Assembly (NCBI GenBank): GCA_002407845.1
Contig: DHPK01000010.1
Location: 47,343 to 111,342, forward strand
Length of the DNA: 64,000 bases
Reading direction: 5' to 3'
DNA from: Leptolinea sp. UBA5366
Lineage (GTDB): Bacteria; Chloroflexota; Anaerolineae; Anaerolineales; Anaerolineaceae
In this document: positions 42,422-52,088 of the stretch, piece after piece
Position numbering within the stretch: the first letter of the stretch is position 1
Layout of the letters: each line of letters begins with the position of its first letter
Program-made: the position numbers and the translations under genes
Notes under the pieces: generated by a model
The model's input: the letters and a program-made list of their open reading frames with translations, nothing else
What the model was told of the DNA's origin: nothing
Databases searched by the model: none

Positions 42422-44188
42422 CTATTTTATTCGATCTTTGTAGAAATGATCGAAACGAAGCGCGGGCGAAAAAAAGGGATCAAAATTTTGGAAAGTGGCT
42501 GGCCATTTTTTTTTCAAGAAATTAAAATAGGCCTTATTCGTTTTTCTCTGCTCCTTGGTAATAGTTTGTCCGCGAGTCTTTGATTCATGGTGAATCAATT
42601 TAGCTTGGGGAATTCCCAGATTAATATTACCCTTCGAATAAAGATTCAGACATAGTTCAACATCGTTGAAAGACATTGGCAATGCAGGATCAAATCCGCC
42701 AACAGCCATAAATTTTACTCGTTCAATCATCAGACACGCACCAGTCACCGCAATCACCGCATTCGTCTTTCTCGTCCATCCATAATATCCAGGCAATTCC
42801 GCTGGCATCCACTCAGCAATATGAAAAAAGAATTGGTCTGAAATTTTTCCGAGGCCAATGCCGACATGTTGAATCGTTTTGTCGGGGAATAAAAGTTTTG
42901 CGCCAACTGCACCGACGTCAGGCTGTTGAGCAAGCCCGATCATTTCTTGAAGCCAATCCGGACTAATCACTTCGGTGTCATTGTTGAGAAATACGAAGAT
43001 GTCTCCTTGTGCCTGTTCAGCTGCCCAATTGTTTATCGCTGAGTAATTGAACTCATCAGGCCAATAGAGGACTTTCCCTGGAAAGTCTAGGTCTTTTTGC
43101 AACGACTGATAATATTCGAAAATTGAATCTTCATCACTGTTATTTTCTACAATTAAAATTTCATAGTTCTCCCAATCTGTTTTCTCCCGAATTGAATCAA
43201 CACAACGTTTTAATAGATTGGTCTGGTTGCAATTGGGAATCAGTATTGAGACAAGTGATTCATTCCGCGGGATATACCGAACCCGAAAACTGTCGATGTA
43301 ATTGTTCGGCAGAACTTCTGTTTTTACTTTTCGACGTGCTAAATGGGATTGAAGAGCTAATCGATCTTGAACTTCGGGTTCCCACAAAGTATTTTCGGAT
43401 ATCGCGGCAGGGCGTAGCGCTTGATTATGATACAGGACCTGCGGGATATGGTAAATTTTTGGTTCAGCGTCTGCCAATCGAAGCGCAAAATCATACCATG
43501 GGACTTTCGCATCCGAATTGTATCCAAACCAACCAATTTCATCTCCCAGGTTTTTCTTTACAATCAAAAAATGGCGTAAATAATTGGCGCTGCGGAGGTT
43601 GTAGATGTTGAATTCTGGCTTGAGCCAAGGATCGGTTCGTTTCCCATTTGGCTTTAAATGATCCTCATCTGTGTAAAATACAGATATGTCAGGCTGCTCA
43701 GCAATCGACTGATTAACAACTTGGCTGGCCAATCGCGTTAGCCGGTCTCCCGGTTCAAGAAATCCAATATAGCTCGCCTCACTGGCAAAAAGAAGCGTGT
43801 TGATTTCTTCTGTTTTTTTGTATGGGACGACGATGATATTATCTTGCAGTTCAATACCGACAATCGCGGTTACGTCCGCAGAAAAAGCATCAGGCGTTGC
43901 AATGATCCAACAGGGAACTTTTTGGGTTTGATTTCGGACGGATTCGATTGTTTGGGAAAGTTTTTCGATTTCATCGAGCCGGAGAATCGGAGTGAATAGC
44001 GTTAACTTGGTTGGTATATTCGTATCAATGTTTGATGTTAATTGACTGACAAAGGGAGACTCCTGTGTCCGAATCCAATTGCCATAGGAATTTTCATATC
44101 GACGCCAGGTGCAATCATAAACAGGTTTTAGGATTTTTTTGAATGGTTGTATGAAAGGCGCTTTTTTAAGCAGATTAGGGAAACTCAT
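42422..44188 (-). CDS. GT2 family glycosyltransferase, rhamnosyltransferase-like two-domain form
   Basis: 588 residues. The N-terminal half (about 60-290) looks like a degenerate GT2 domain: FLEPGDRLT and VFYTDEDHLKPNGKR remain. The C-terminal half (about 310-530) is intact, with VSILIPNCNQTNLLKRCVDSI, EILIVENNSDEDS, VFLNNDTEVISPDWL and TGACLMIERVKFMAVGGFD. This arrangement is common in O-antigen and cell-wall rhamnosyltransferases. Placed between wzt and rfbC, it is a good candidate user of the dTDP-rhamnose made next door; that is inference from context. Confidence 0.85.
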   Translation of the reverse strand: MSFPNLLKKAPFIQPFKKILKPVYDCTWRRYENSYGNWIRTQESPFVSQLTSNIDTNIPTKLTLFTPILRLDEIEKLSQTIESVRNQTQKVPCWIIATPDAFSADVTAIVGIELQDNIIVVPYKKTEEINTLLFASEASYIGFLEPGDRLTRLASQVVNQSIAEQPDISVFYTDEDHLKPNGKRTDPWLKPEFNIYNLRSANYLRHFLIVKKNLGDEIGWFGYNSDAKVPWYDFALRLADAEPKIYHIPQVLYHNQALRPAAISENTLWEPEVQDRLALQSHLARRKVKTEVLPNNYIDSFRVRYIPRNESLVSILIPNCNQTNLLKRCVDSIREKTDWENYEILIVENNSDEDSIFEYYQSLQKDLDFPGKVLYWPDEFNYSAINNWAAEQAQGDIFVFLNNDTEVISPDWLQEMIGLAQQPDVGAVGAKLLFPDKTIQHVGIGLGKISDQFFFHIAEWMPAELPGYYGWTRKTNAVIAVTGACLMIERVKFMAVGGFDPALPMSFNDVELCLNLYSKGNINLGIPQAKLIHHESKTRGQTITKEQRKTNKAYFNFLKKKWPATFQNFDPFFSPALRFDHFYKDRIK

Positions 44189-44204
44189 ATTTCAAAAAGA
44201 AAAC

Positions 44205-44939
44205 TCAGCTTGCGGCATATGCTTCAGCGACTTCTTCGGCCGATCCGGTCATCTTAATTGTCCCTCCATCCAGCCATAAGCCTTGTTTGCATATTTTTTT
44301 GACTGATTCTGCACTATGGGAGACAAATACGATCGTCGTGCCATTGTTTAAATAATTTGTCATTCGTTCCATGCATTTATCCTGAAAGTTTTTGTCACCA
44401 ACAGACAGAATCTCATCAGCCAGCAGGATGTCCGGCTGAACAGCGGTAGCGGTTGCGAATGCCAACCGTGCGACCATTCCGGAGGAATACGATCGCAGCG
44501 GTGCATGAATAAAATCGCCCAATTCAGAGAAATCAACGATACTATCGTAGAGTTCGGTGATTAGCTGATTACTTAACCCTAAGATATTGCCATAGAGGTA
44601 GATGTTTTCATGACCGGTAAGATCCATCACAAATCCAGCCCCTAGCTCTAGCATCGGGAAAACTTTCCCTCGAATTACGACCCGCCCTTCTTTTGGGGTC
44701 AGGACACGGGCGATCGCTTTTAAGAGAGTGCTTTTGCCTGCACCATTACGACCCATTACACCAAGAGATCCGCCTTGTTCCAAGTTAAAAGTAACATGAC
44801 GCAATGCCCAGAAGGTGTTTATTTGAATTTTCCGTTGGGTTGCTAGAATAAAGAAATCCTTCGTGCTTCTGATTTGCTCAGTTGGAAGGCGAAAACTGAT
44901 ACCGAGATTTTCAATTTGGATGGAAGGTTTTTGATTCAT
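44205..44939 (-). CDS. wzt: Polysaccharide ABC exporter ATPase (Wzt-like)
   Basis: 244 residues. GVMGRNGAGKSTLLKAIA is Walker A, YSSGMVARLAFATA the signature (SSGM variant normal for this subfamily), and DILLADEILSVGDKNFQDKC Walker B with D-loop. It lacks the C-terminal carbohydrate-binding domain of O-antigen-specific Wzt proteins, ending just after the ATPase core (AEEVAEAYAAS). It works with the Wzm-like permease encoded 13 nt upstream to export a lipid-linked polysaccharide. Confidence 0.93.
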   Translation of the reverse strand: MNQKPSIQIENLGISFRLPTEQIRSTKDFFILATQRKIQINTFWALRHVTFNLEQGGSLGVMGRNGAGKSTLLKAIARVLTPKEGRVVIRGKVFPMLELGAGFVMDLTGHENIYLYGNILGLSNQLITELYDSIVDFSELGDFIHAPLRSYSSGMVARLAFATATAVQPDILLADEILSVGDKNFQDKCMERMTNYLNNGTTIVFVSHSAESVKKICKQGLWLDGGTIKMTGSAEEVAEAYAAS

Positions 44940-44952
44940 CTAAAGAAATTCC

Positions 44953-45807
44953 TTATGCCCGATAGGAGAATTCGTTTGAATTTTTTGTGAAGAACCACCA
45001 ACCAAATATCAGGAAAAAGATCGCGTAAAAGCCCCCGGCGAACCAAACCTTAAATGGTGAAATATATTGATAAAGTAGCGGTTCCCGGAAAAGCGTGACG
45101 TATGAATACATAGGATTTAATTTGTATAATCCAAGATACTTTGCCGGAACAATTGTTGCGGGATAAAATATCGGGGTCATATACATCCATAAGGTGATGA
45201 CGACAGACCAAATCTGTGAAAAATCATTTAAATAGGTTGTGATGGTTGCAACAATCAGGCTGACCCCGACAACAAACATCACCAGCAATAAAATCGCAGG
45301 GATGATCATCACAATTACCCAGCTGATCTTGAGGTGGTCAATCAAGGCGATCAAGAAAAACGGGATAAAGGTAAGAATTAAATTGATGCCGTTAATCCCA
45401 ATTCCGGAAAGAATATAAATTGTTTTGGGCAGGTACACGCGTCGGAGCATCGGTGCATTACTGATAATTTGAATCATCGCTTCAGACGTTGATTGCGAAA
45501 AGAATGCGAAGAGCATGTTCCCAGACAGGATATATAACGGATAATGCGGGATGTCAAAACGGAATAAATTAGAAAAAATGATTACAAATACGATCATATT
45601 CAACAAGGGGTTTAAAAGTGACCAGACAACACCCAAATACGAGCGTTTATAACGGGTTTTAAAATTGGTGTAGATCATTCGCCGTAAAATGAATAGGTTT
45701 TCTTTTAAACCAATAATTTCATCAACAAATGGATTGGTCAGTCTGGCTGAATCGTAAATCGGTTTGTTTACATCATTCTGAATCATTTCTTCGTTATTTT
45801 CATTCAT
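44953..45807 (-). CDS. wzm: Polysaccharide ABC exporter permease (Wzm-like, ABC-2)
   Basis: 284 residues with six hydrophobic segments. The entry FILRRMIYTNFKTRYKRSYLGVVWSLLNPLLNMIVF is the hallmark of ABC-2 polysaccharide and teichoic-acid exporters, and MTPIFYPATIVPAKYLGLYKLNPMYSYVTLFREPLLY matches their last third (read in parts). It is the first gene of the 20-kb polysaccharide locus. A TATAAT (45824-45819, minus) lies 11 nt before the ATG, leaving almost no 5' leader. Confidence 0.92.
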   Translation of the reverse strand: MNENNEEMIQNDVNKPIYDSARLTNPFVDEIIGLKENLFILRRMIYTNFKTRYKRSYLGVVWSLLNPLLNMIVFVIIFSNLFRFDIPHYPLYILSGNMLFAFFSQSTSEAMIQIISNAPMLRRVYLPKTIYILSGIGINGINLILTFIPFFLIALIDHLKISWVIVMIIPAILLLVMFVVGVSLIVATITTYLNDFSQIWSVVITLWMYMTPIFYPATIVPAKYLGLYKLNPMYSYVTLFREPLLYQYISPFKVWFAGGFYAIFFLIFGWWFFTKNSNEFSYRA

Positions 45808-45818
45808 AATTGCTTCAA

Positions 45819-45824
45819 ATTATA
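45819..45824 (-). promoter_or_regulatory. Candidate -10 box of the polysaccharide operon
   Basis: A consensus TATAAT on the minus strand lies 11 nt before the wzm ATG. No convincing -35 is present 17 nt upstream, so the assignment rests on the -10 box alone. Confidence 0.4.
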
Positions 45825-45879
45825 TTCGGTTTCTTCGGAATTACCTAATCGGTGGTTAATTCAGCCAACTCGCAAGGAA

Positions 45880-46761
45880 TCAATTCAACCCAGTCAAATC
45901 AATCCATTCGATATCCGGATCGGACTCCTTGAACCAGTTTGCTTGCCTACGGACAAAATTCCTGGTGCGTCGTTTGATTAATTCAACGGCTTCTTCGAGT
46001 TCCAAATTCCCGTTTAGGTGATCACAAATTTCGCGATAACCGATAGCGGACATCGCCGGTAAATCTGGCGCGAACCCCTTTCCCATCAATTCCTTAACTT
46101 CATTTAAGAAACCAGCCTGGACCATTTGATCAACGCGTTGATCGATCCGCAGATACAGCTCGGGCCGCTCTCGACGCAGACCGATCACTGTGGCTTGATA
46201 CCGGCTTTCACCGATGCTGCGCTGTGCGGAGAATCGTTCGCCGGTCGAAAAAATAACTTCCAACGCTCGCACTGTGCGGCGTTTGTTTTGATAGTCTATG
46301 CCAGCAGCCGCAATTGGATCCAACTTTGACAATTTTTGATGAAGCGCTTCTGTCCCAATTTCTTCTCCCCATCCGGCTAGCGCTTCTCGTAGCGCTGGAT
46401 TCGGCGGTAACGCGGGAGGTTCCCAGCCCTGCAGCAGCGCACGGACATATTGACCCGTTCCGCCGACAACGATAACACCCTTTCCCCGTTTATGGATCGA
46501 TCGAATGATTTGGTCTGCTTCCTGCTGAAACAAAGCCAGACTCCAGGTTTCGTCCGGATTAGCAACGTCAATTAGATAATGGGGGATGCCGCGCCGTTCA
46601 TCCAGTGTTGGTTTGGCTGTTCCAATATCCATCCCACGATAAAAATAACGGGAATCGGCTGATACAATCTCAGCGTTCATCTTTTCAGCCAGATCGATTG
46701 CGAAGTCTGTTTTTCCGACGGCTGTCGCGCCAACAATAACAGTGATCGGAATTTTATTCAT
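45880..46761 (-). CDS. miaA: tRNA dimethylallyltransferase
   Basis: 293 residues. VIVGATAVGKTDFAIDLA is the P-loop, followed by EIVSADSRYFYRGMDIGTAKPT (DSRQVY region), PHYLIDVANPDETWSLALFQ, VVGGTGQYVRAL and YQNKRRTVRALEV. The C-terminal KRRTRNFVRRQANWF is the tRNA-binding end. It isopentenylates A37 of tRNAs that read UNN codons. It overlaps yraN by 8 nt. Confidence 0.95.
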   Translation of the reverse strand: MNKIPITVIVGATAVGKTDFAIDLAEKMNAEIVSADSRYFYRGMDIGTAKPTLDERRGIPHYLIDVANPDETWSLALFQQEADQIIRSIHKRGKGVIVVGGTGQYVRALLQGWEPPALPPNPALREALAGWGEEIGTEALHQKLSKLDPIAAAGIDYQNKRRTVRALEVIFSTGERFSAQRSIGESRYQATVIGLRRERPELYLRIDQRVDQMVQAGFLNEVKELMGKGFAPDLPAMSAIGYREICDHLNGNLELEEAVELIKRRTRNFVRRQANWFKESDPDIEWIDLTGLN

Positions 46762-47131
46762 CAGCGGTTATATTCTCGATCCATTGGATCTCTCTGGCTA
46801 GCTGGGTTGATTGATCCAATAAAATTGAAATTACGTCCAGTTGCCATCCCTTGTCGGAAAGTTGGCGGTCATTCAGATAATATTCCGCGTTTTGAATCAT
46901 ATGGGACATTTTTTCCTGATTGACGGCTTCCTCCGGAAAACCAAAACGATAAGAGGTGCGTGTTTTGACTTCGACAAAGAAAATTCGGTCATTTTTTTCC
47001 AAAATCAGATCAATTTCACCATAAGGTGTTCTGACATTTATATCCTTAACAGCGTAATGCCGTTTGCGGGCAGTTTCCCGCGCAATCATTTCACCGATCT
47101 TTCCAACCGCTTGATTCTTCATCTTCGTCAT
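46754..47131 (-). CDS. yraN: YraN/UPF0102 family endonuclease-like protein
   Basis: 125 residues. GKIGEMIARETARKRHYAVKDINVRTPYGEIDLILEKNDRIFFVEVKTRTSYRFG (read in parts) contains the EID...EVK active-site triad of the restriction-endonuclease-like Holliday-junction resolvase group. The molecular role of the family is not firmly known. A GGGGGAA ribosome site precedes the ATG. It is the upstream partner of miaA and divergent from the thiolase gene. Confidence 0.9.
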   Translation of the reverse strand: MTKMKNQAVGKIGEMIARETARKRHYAVKDINVRTPYGEIDLILEKNDRIFFVEVKTRTSYRFGFPEEAVNQEKMSHMIQNAEYYLNDRQLSDKGWQLDVISILLDQSTQLAREIQWIENITADE

Positions 47132-47266
47132 CGTTCCCCCAGATCGATTCTATCAAAACCTTTCTATTTTGGAGAGATGTTGGTAAGAAAATAGAATTTT
47201 TGCTTTCAGATCCTATCAAACGTTGATGAAAACACGAGGGACAAGAGAAGTAAAATTAGGCTCGAT

Positions 47267-47356
47267 TATAATAAGACAAGAGGTTTTCTGACTTTGGATA
47301 AAGTTAGTTTACGAAAGAAACCTTGATTGACAATGTGAAAAGGAAATCCCAAAATT
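47267..47356 (+). promoter_or_regulatory. Promoter and folded leader of the thiolase gene
   Basis: TATAAT at 47267-47272 stands 84 nt before the thiolase ATG. The leader can fold into nested stems: an outer AGGTTT/AAACCT pair (around 47281 and 47323) and an inner CTGACTTT/AAAGTTAG pair. No riboswitch class is recognised. Confidence 0.35.
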
Positions 47357-48511
47357 ATGCGTGAAGTTGCGATATTAGAAATCGGTCAGACGCCAGTCAG
47401 TGAGCATTGGGATAAAAGCCTATTAGAAATTGCCGGCGAACCGATTTTACAAATTTTTGAGAAAACGGGTCTTAAAACCGTTGACAGTATTTTTGTTGGA
47501 AATATGATGAGCGGTACTGCCAACCATCAGATCAACCTTGGCGCTTACGTAGCCGATTGGGTTGGGGCATTGAACGCGGAAGCGGTTCATGTCGAAGCCG
47601 CCTGCAGCTCGGGTAGCGCAGCCTTTCGCGCCGCTTTCCTGGCAGTCAGCGCCGGAGACGTTGATACGGCGATTGCTGTCGGGGTTGAAAAGATGACCGA
47701 TTCTCCATCAGACGAAATCACCGCAGCGCTGGCAACCGCTGCTGACGCTGATTATGAACGCGATATGGGCGTTTCTTTTGTCGCGTTGAACGCGTTGCTG
47801 ATGCGTCGGTACATGGAAATATATGGCTGGGAAAAAGAACACTTTGCCGGTTTTTCAATCAATGCGCATGCGAATGGCGTGCATAATCCAAACGCGCGTT
47901 TTAACTTTCCGATTACGCGTGAAGCTTATTTGAAATCAGCGTTAGTCGCAGATCCGATCAATGTGCTGGACGCAGCAGGGATGGGAGATGGCGCGGCCGC
48001 AGTTTTGTTGGTTCCGGCAGAAAAGCTGAAAAACCTGCCATCAAGGATCAAGGTCATCGCCTCATCGGCGGCTACAGACACCATTGCTGTTCAGAACCGA
48101 CGAGATCCACTCTGGCTGAGTGCTGCGGAGAAATCCGCCAAAAAAGCTTATCAACAAGCGAGGCTCGGACCAGAAGCAATAGACTTGTTCGAAGTGCATG
48201 ACGCCTTTACAATTATTGAAACATTGTCGCTGGAAGCCTGTGGATTCGCGGATCGGGGGAAGGGTCCTTTATTGGCGAATGAGCAGGAGATCAGCCCTCT
48301 GGGCCGGATTCCTTTGGCGACGATGGGGGGATTGAAATCGCGTGGCCATCCGGTTGGCGCAACCGGAATGTATCAGATCGTTGAAGCAGCGCTGCAGTTA
48401 AAAGGATTATGTGGAAAAAATCAGGTTCCAGGAGCCCGGATTGCGATGACTCAAAACATCGGGGGCAGCGGATCTAATGTTTATACTCATATTCTCAGCG
48501 TTGAGTCTTGA
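47357..48511 (+). CDS. Thiolase family protein (SCP-x/acetyl-CoA acetyltransferase type)
   Basis: 384 residues. EAACSSGSAAFRAA has the nucleophile Cys83, FEVHDAFTIIETLSLE the His loop, and GGLKSRGHPVGATGMYQIVEA the second His. The last motif is NIGGSGSNV, without the second cysteine of biosynthetic thiolases, as is usual for SCP-2/SCP-x-like thiolases. It condenses or cleaves acyl-CoA. The DUF35 partner gene that often accompanies such thiolases is not adjacent. It is separated from GH13 by about 50 nt on the same strand. Confidence 0.87.
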   Translation: MREVAILEIGQTPVSEHWDKSLLEIAGEPILQIFEKTGLKTVDSIFVGNMMSGTANHQINLGAYVADWVGALNAEAVHVEAACSSGSAAFRAAFLAVSAGDVDTAIAVGVEKMTDSPSDEITAALATAADADYERDMGVSFVALNALLMRRYMEIYGWEKEHFAGFSINAHANGVHNPNARFNFPITREAYLKSALVADPINVLDAAGMGDGAAAVLLVPAEKLKNLPSRIKVIASSAATDTIAVQNRRDPLWLSAAEKSAKKAYQQARLGPEAIDLFEVHDAFTIIETLSLEACGFADRGKGPLLANEQEISPLGRIPLATMGGLKSRGHPVGATGMYQIVEAALQLKGLCGKNQVPGARIAMTQNIGGSGSNVYTHILSVES

Positions 48512-48563
48512 TATCCAATAAATCTCCAATGAATGCGTGATGCATTCAGAAAGGGTCATCAGA

Positions 48564-51500
48564 ATGGAATTTCATGTTTCTCATCAGTCAAGAGTTCGTT
48601 ATCAGTTTGATTTGAGCATGTTTCGTTATGACGGGAATGTCATTTTTGCTGATTTCCAGGCTGTTCGGGAATTTGCCCAGAAAATAAACACTGAACGGAA
48701 ACGGGCTGGTGACCGGGAGCAGATTTACGCTGGGGATTTGAACGCGCTGGGACTGATTGATGAAATCATGCATTACATCATCGACTATTATCGTCAGAAT
48801 TACCTCCCCGATCTCAATCAGCAAGCTTTCACTGTGCTTGAAGAAAAAATCGGCGGTGACCAGCTCGAAAAAACGATCTATGCTTTTTGCGCCGAATTTC
48901 CGCCGGTCGCGGTTCAGCAGAAAAAGCTGACGATCGCGGAATATCTGGCGGCTGCGAACCCAAAAGGAAAACTGAACCGCTATGAGGTTATCGAAGAAAT
49001 CTTGCTCCTCTGGGTTACGAATCAAAATCCAGCCGCAATGAAACGCTTTGATGACCTGTTTGATGACAGCCAACTAACGAAAAATACCGCCTATCTGAAT
49101 GTGATTCAGGCTTTGAATGAGTATTTCAAGACATTGCCGAAGATTCAGGGCTTTTCCCTGTTTGATCTGCTTTTGGAACCGGCGCTTTATAACAAAGATT
49201 CGCTGTTTGATCAGCTTGAATTTATTCGATCCCGCTGGTCGAGTCAGATTGGTGACTTTTTGCGGCGTTTGCTGATCTCTCTGGATTTGATGAAAGAAGA
49301 ATTCGCAGAACACGGAATGGGTCCAGGTCCGGTAGAAATTCCAGTCTATGAAGATGGCATGCCCTCTGACGGGATGGTTGAATATGAAGCTTTCAGCCAA
49401 GACTTGGAATGGATGCCGCGGCTGGTGCTGATTGCCAAAAACACCTATGTTTGGCTGGATCAGCTCAGCAAACAATATGACCGCCCTATTACCAAGCTTA
49501 ACGAAGTCCCGGATGAGGAGCTGCGTTCCCTGCATGACCAGGGATTCACCGGTTTATGGCTGATCGGAGTTTGGGAGCGATCCAAAGCATCCGCCACCAT
49601 CAAGCAATATTGCGGGAATCCGGAAGCGCTGGCGTCTGCCTATTCTCTGGCAGATTATCGTATTGCTGACGATCTTGGCGGAGAAAGCGCCTATCAGGAA
49701 TTGAAACACAAAGCATGGCGGAACGGCATCCGGATGGCGAGCGACATGGTCCCGAATCATATGGGGATTGATTCAGGCTGGGTGCTCTATCATCCTGAGC
49801 GCTTCTTGCAGCTGGATTACAGCCCATTCCCGGCTTATTCTTTCAATGGTCCAAATTTATCGCCTGATCCAAACATCGGAATTTTTATTGAGGATCATTA
49901 TTTCTCACGGGAAGATGCATCGGTCGTTTTTCAACGGGTTGATTTCAACACAGGTAATGTGCGCTACATTTATCACGGCAACGATGGCACGAGCATGCCC
50001 TGGAATGACACTGCCCAGCTGAATTATTTGATTCCAGAGGTTCGGGAAATCGTGATTCAGACGATTTTGCAAGTTGCCCGTCGGTTCCCGATCATCCGGT
50101 TTGACGCCGCTATGACGCTGGCAAAAAAGCACTATCAGCGGTTATGGTTCCCTGAGCCCGGCACAGGCGGCGCAATTGCTACCCGGGCGGAATATGGCAT
50201 GACAAAAGAAGAGTTTGACCGTGTCTTCCCGGAGGAGTTTTGGCGGGATGTGGTTGATCGCGTCGCGGTCGAAGCGCCGGACACGCTTTTGCTTGCGGAA
50301 GCATTCTGGCTGATGGAAGGGTATTTTGTGCGCACATTGGGAATGCACCGCGTGTATAACAGCGCATTCATGAACCTGCTGCGTGATGAAAACAACGCAA
50401 AATACCGAATTCTGATCAAAACAACGCTGGAATATGATCCGGACATTCTAAAACGATATGTCAATTTCATGAACAATCCAGATGAAAAAACAGCCGCTGA
50501 ACAATTTGGAAAAGGGGATAAATACTTTGGCATCTGCGTCTTGATGGCGACCATGCCGGGGTTGCCGATGTTTGGTCATGGGCAGCTGCAGGGGTTCACC
50601 GAAAAATACGGGATGGAATACCGAAAAGCTTACTGGGATGAACAGGTCGATGTGGACTTACTGCAGCGGCACGAGCGGGAAATCTTCCCGCTGCTGCACC
50701 AACGCAGACGCTTTGCAGAAGTTGCAGATTTCGCCCTCTACAATTTTGCCACGCCATACGGCAACATTGATGAAAATGTCTTTGCTTATTCGAATTATGG
50801 CGAAGGGCGCCATTCGCTGGTGATCTATAACAACCGTTACGGCGAGACCAAAGGAACTGTGAAACAATCGGTGCCGTTTGTCATCAAACAGGATGATGGC
50901 GAGAAAATTACGACCCAAAAGACATTGTCTGAAAGCCTGCACCTGCATCACGATTTAAATTATTACGTCGTCCTGCATGATTCGATTCGCAACCTGTTTT
51001 ACGTGCGCCCATCCCATCAGATTGTTCAGGACGGTCTGTATTTTGATCTTCACCCTTATCAGTATTTTGTGTTCAATGAAATTTACGAGGTTGAGGATGA
51101 CGAGAATGAAACCTGGCGCAAGCTAAATTCCTGGCTAAACGGCAAAGGCACGCCTGATATCAACGAGGCAATTCAGGAGCTGCTCTATCATGACGTGCTC
51201 GAACCCTATCGCAACTGCTTTAATGGCAGCAAACTGCGCTGGCTTTATGATCAATTTGGGAATCCGCTGGATGCAGTGAAATGGCAGGAAGTTCAAAACG
51301 GCACCTGGCGTGATTTTGATCTTCTATCGCAGGCGTACAACCAGTTTTATGAGCTCGACCGTTCGCTTGAAGGCTTATTTAATGTGTACAGCGTTGGGAT
51401 CAATGAGTTTGTTGTTGATCCGCTCCAACGGGTTGTTCCTGACATGGACCTCTATAATGAATCCTTGATCGCAATTAAAAAACTGGTGGAAACAAACCCG

Positions 51501-52088
51501 GTTTTATGGAATGCGCTGTTCATTAGTTTGCAGCAGGAACTGCTGGCTAGGTTTGGACGAACCATGGAAGGCACAGCTGAGCTCGAAAACATTCGGGAAG
51601 ACTGGCACTTGTATAAAACGCAGGAACGCCTCCTGAACGAAGCTGGCTTTGGGGGAATTTCAGTCCATGATCAGATAACCCTGATCCAATGGATTTATCA
51701 GACAATAAACGATTGCCGCAGCTGGACTTTTGACACGCTTGACAGTGATTTGGATCGGCTGCTGCTCACGGATGGGGTACAAAATATTCTGAAAACGAAC
51801 CTGTACGATGGCGTACTCTGGTTCAACCTTGAAGCTGCGGAGCGTTTTGAAACACTGATGCGCCTGATCGGTTACTTTGAGAGCGTCTTTAATCCGGCAG
51901 CGTCAGCGTCAATGCGGGTCGAAAATGTGATGCTGATGCAGCAGGCGGCTGATCTCTTCCATCAACGAATGGTTGCCTCTGACTATCATTTTGATCGCCT
52001 GATCCTTGACCCGCAGGCGCAAGAAACAGAGGATTCCGAACTCGCAGCTGCCCCAGACTCAGACGAAAAGGCTTCTCCATCTGAATGA
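48564..52088 (+). CDS. Large GH13 alpha-amylase-family protein
   Basis: 1174 residues from the ATG at 48564, which has AAAGGG 8 nt upstream; GTG 48537 and ATG 48540 are further in-frame starts. A 300-residue helical N-terminal region precedes the GH13 barrel: DMVPNHMG (region I), IIRFDAAMTL with nucleophile Asp514 (II), LLLAEAFW with acid Glu579 (III) and FMNNPDEKTA (IV) with Asp640, but Pro where the usual His stands. After residue about 760 there are C-terminal beta and helical regions and an acidic tail. No signal peptide is seen, so it probably acts on glycogen or maltodextrin in the cytoplasm. The stop overlaps the next start (ATGA). Confidence 0.85.
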   Translation: MEFHVSHQSRVRYQFDLSMFRYDGNVIFADFQAVREFAQKINTERKRAGDREQIYAGDLNALGLIDEIMHYIIDYYRQNYLPDLNQQAFTVLEEKIGGDQLEKTIYAFCAEFPPVAVQQKKLTIAEYLAAANPKGKLNRYEVIEEILLLWVTNQNPAAMKRFDDLFDDSQLTKNTAYLNVIQALNEYFKTLPKIQGFSLFDLLLEPALYNKDSLFDQLEFIRSRWSSQIGDFLRRLLISLDLMKEEFAEHGMGPGPVEIPVYEDGMPSDGMVEYEAFSQDLEWMPRLVLIAKNTYVWLDQLSKQYDRPITKLNEVPDEELRSLHDQGFTGLWLIGVWERSKASATIKQYCGNPEALASAYSLADYRIADDLGGESAYQELKHKAWRNGIRMASDMVPNHMGIDSGWVLYHPERFLQLDYSPFPAYSFNGPNLSPDPNIGIFIEDHYFSREDASVVFQRVDFNTGNVRYIYHGNDGTSMPWNDTAQLNYLIPEVREIVIQTILQVARRFPIIRFDAAMTLAKKHYQRLWFPEPGTGGAIATRAEYGMTKEEFDRVFPEEFWRDVVDRVAVEAPDTLLLAEAFWLMEGYFVRTLGMHRVYNSAFMNLLRDENNAKYRILIKTTLEYDPDILKRYVNFMNNPDEKTAAEQFGKGDKYFGICVLMATMPGLPMFGHGQLQGFTEKYGMEYRKAYWDEQVDVDLLQRHEREIFPLLHQRRRFAEVADFALYNFATPYGNIDENVFAYSNYGEGRHSLVIYNNRYGETKGTVKQSVPFVIKQDDGEKITTQKTLSESLHLHHDLNYYVVLHDSIRNLFYVRPSHQIVQDGLYFDLHPYQYFVFNEIYEVEDDENETWRKLNSWLNGKGTPDINEAIQELLYHDVLEPYRNCFNGSKLRWLYDQFGNPLDAVKWQEVQNGTWRDFDLLSQAYNQFYELDRSLEGLFNVYSVGINEFVVDPLQRVVPDMDLYNESLIAIKKLVETNPVLWNALFISLQQELLARFGRTMEGTAELENIREDWHLYKTQERLLNEAGFGGISVHDQITLIQWIYQTINDCRSWTFDTLDSDLDRLLLTDGVQNILKTNLYDGVLWFNLEAAERFETLMRLIGYFESVFNPAASASMRVENVMLMQQAADLFHQRMVASDYHFDRLILDPQAQETEDSELAAAPDSDEKASPSE

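Noticed and set aside
47281..47330. Nested hairpin in the thiolase leader as a riboswitch
   Set aside because: The stems are short and AT-rich, and no conserved aptamer core is recognisable by eye.
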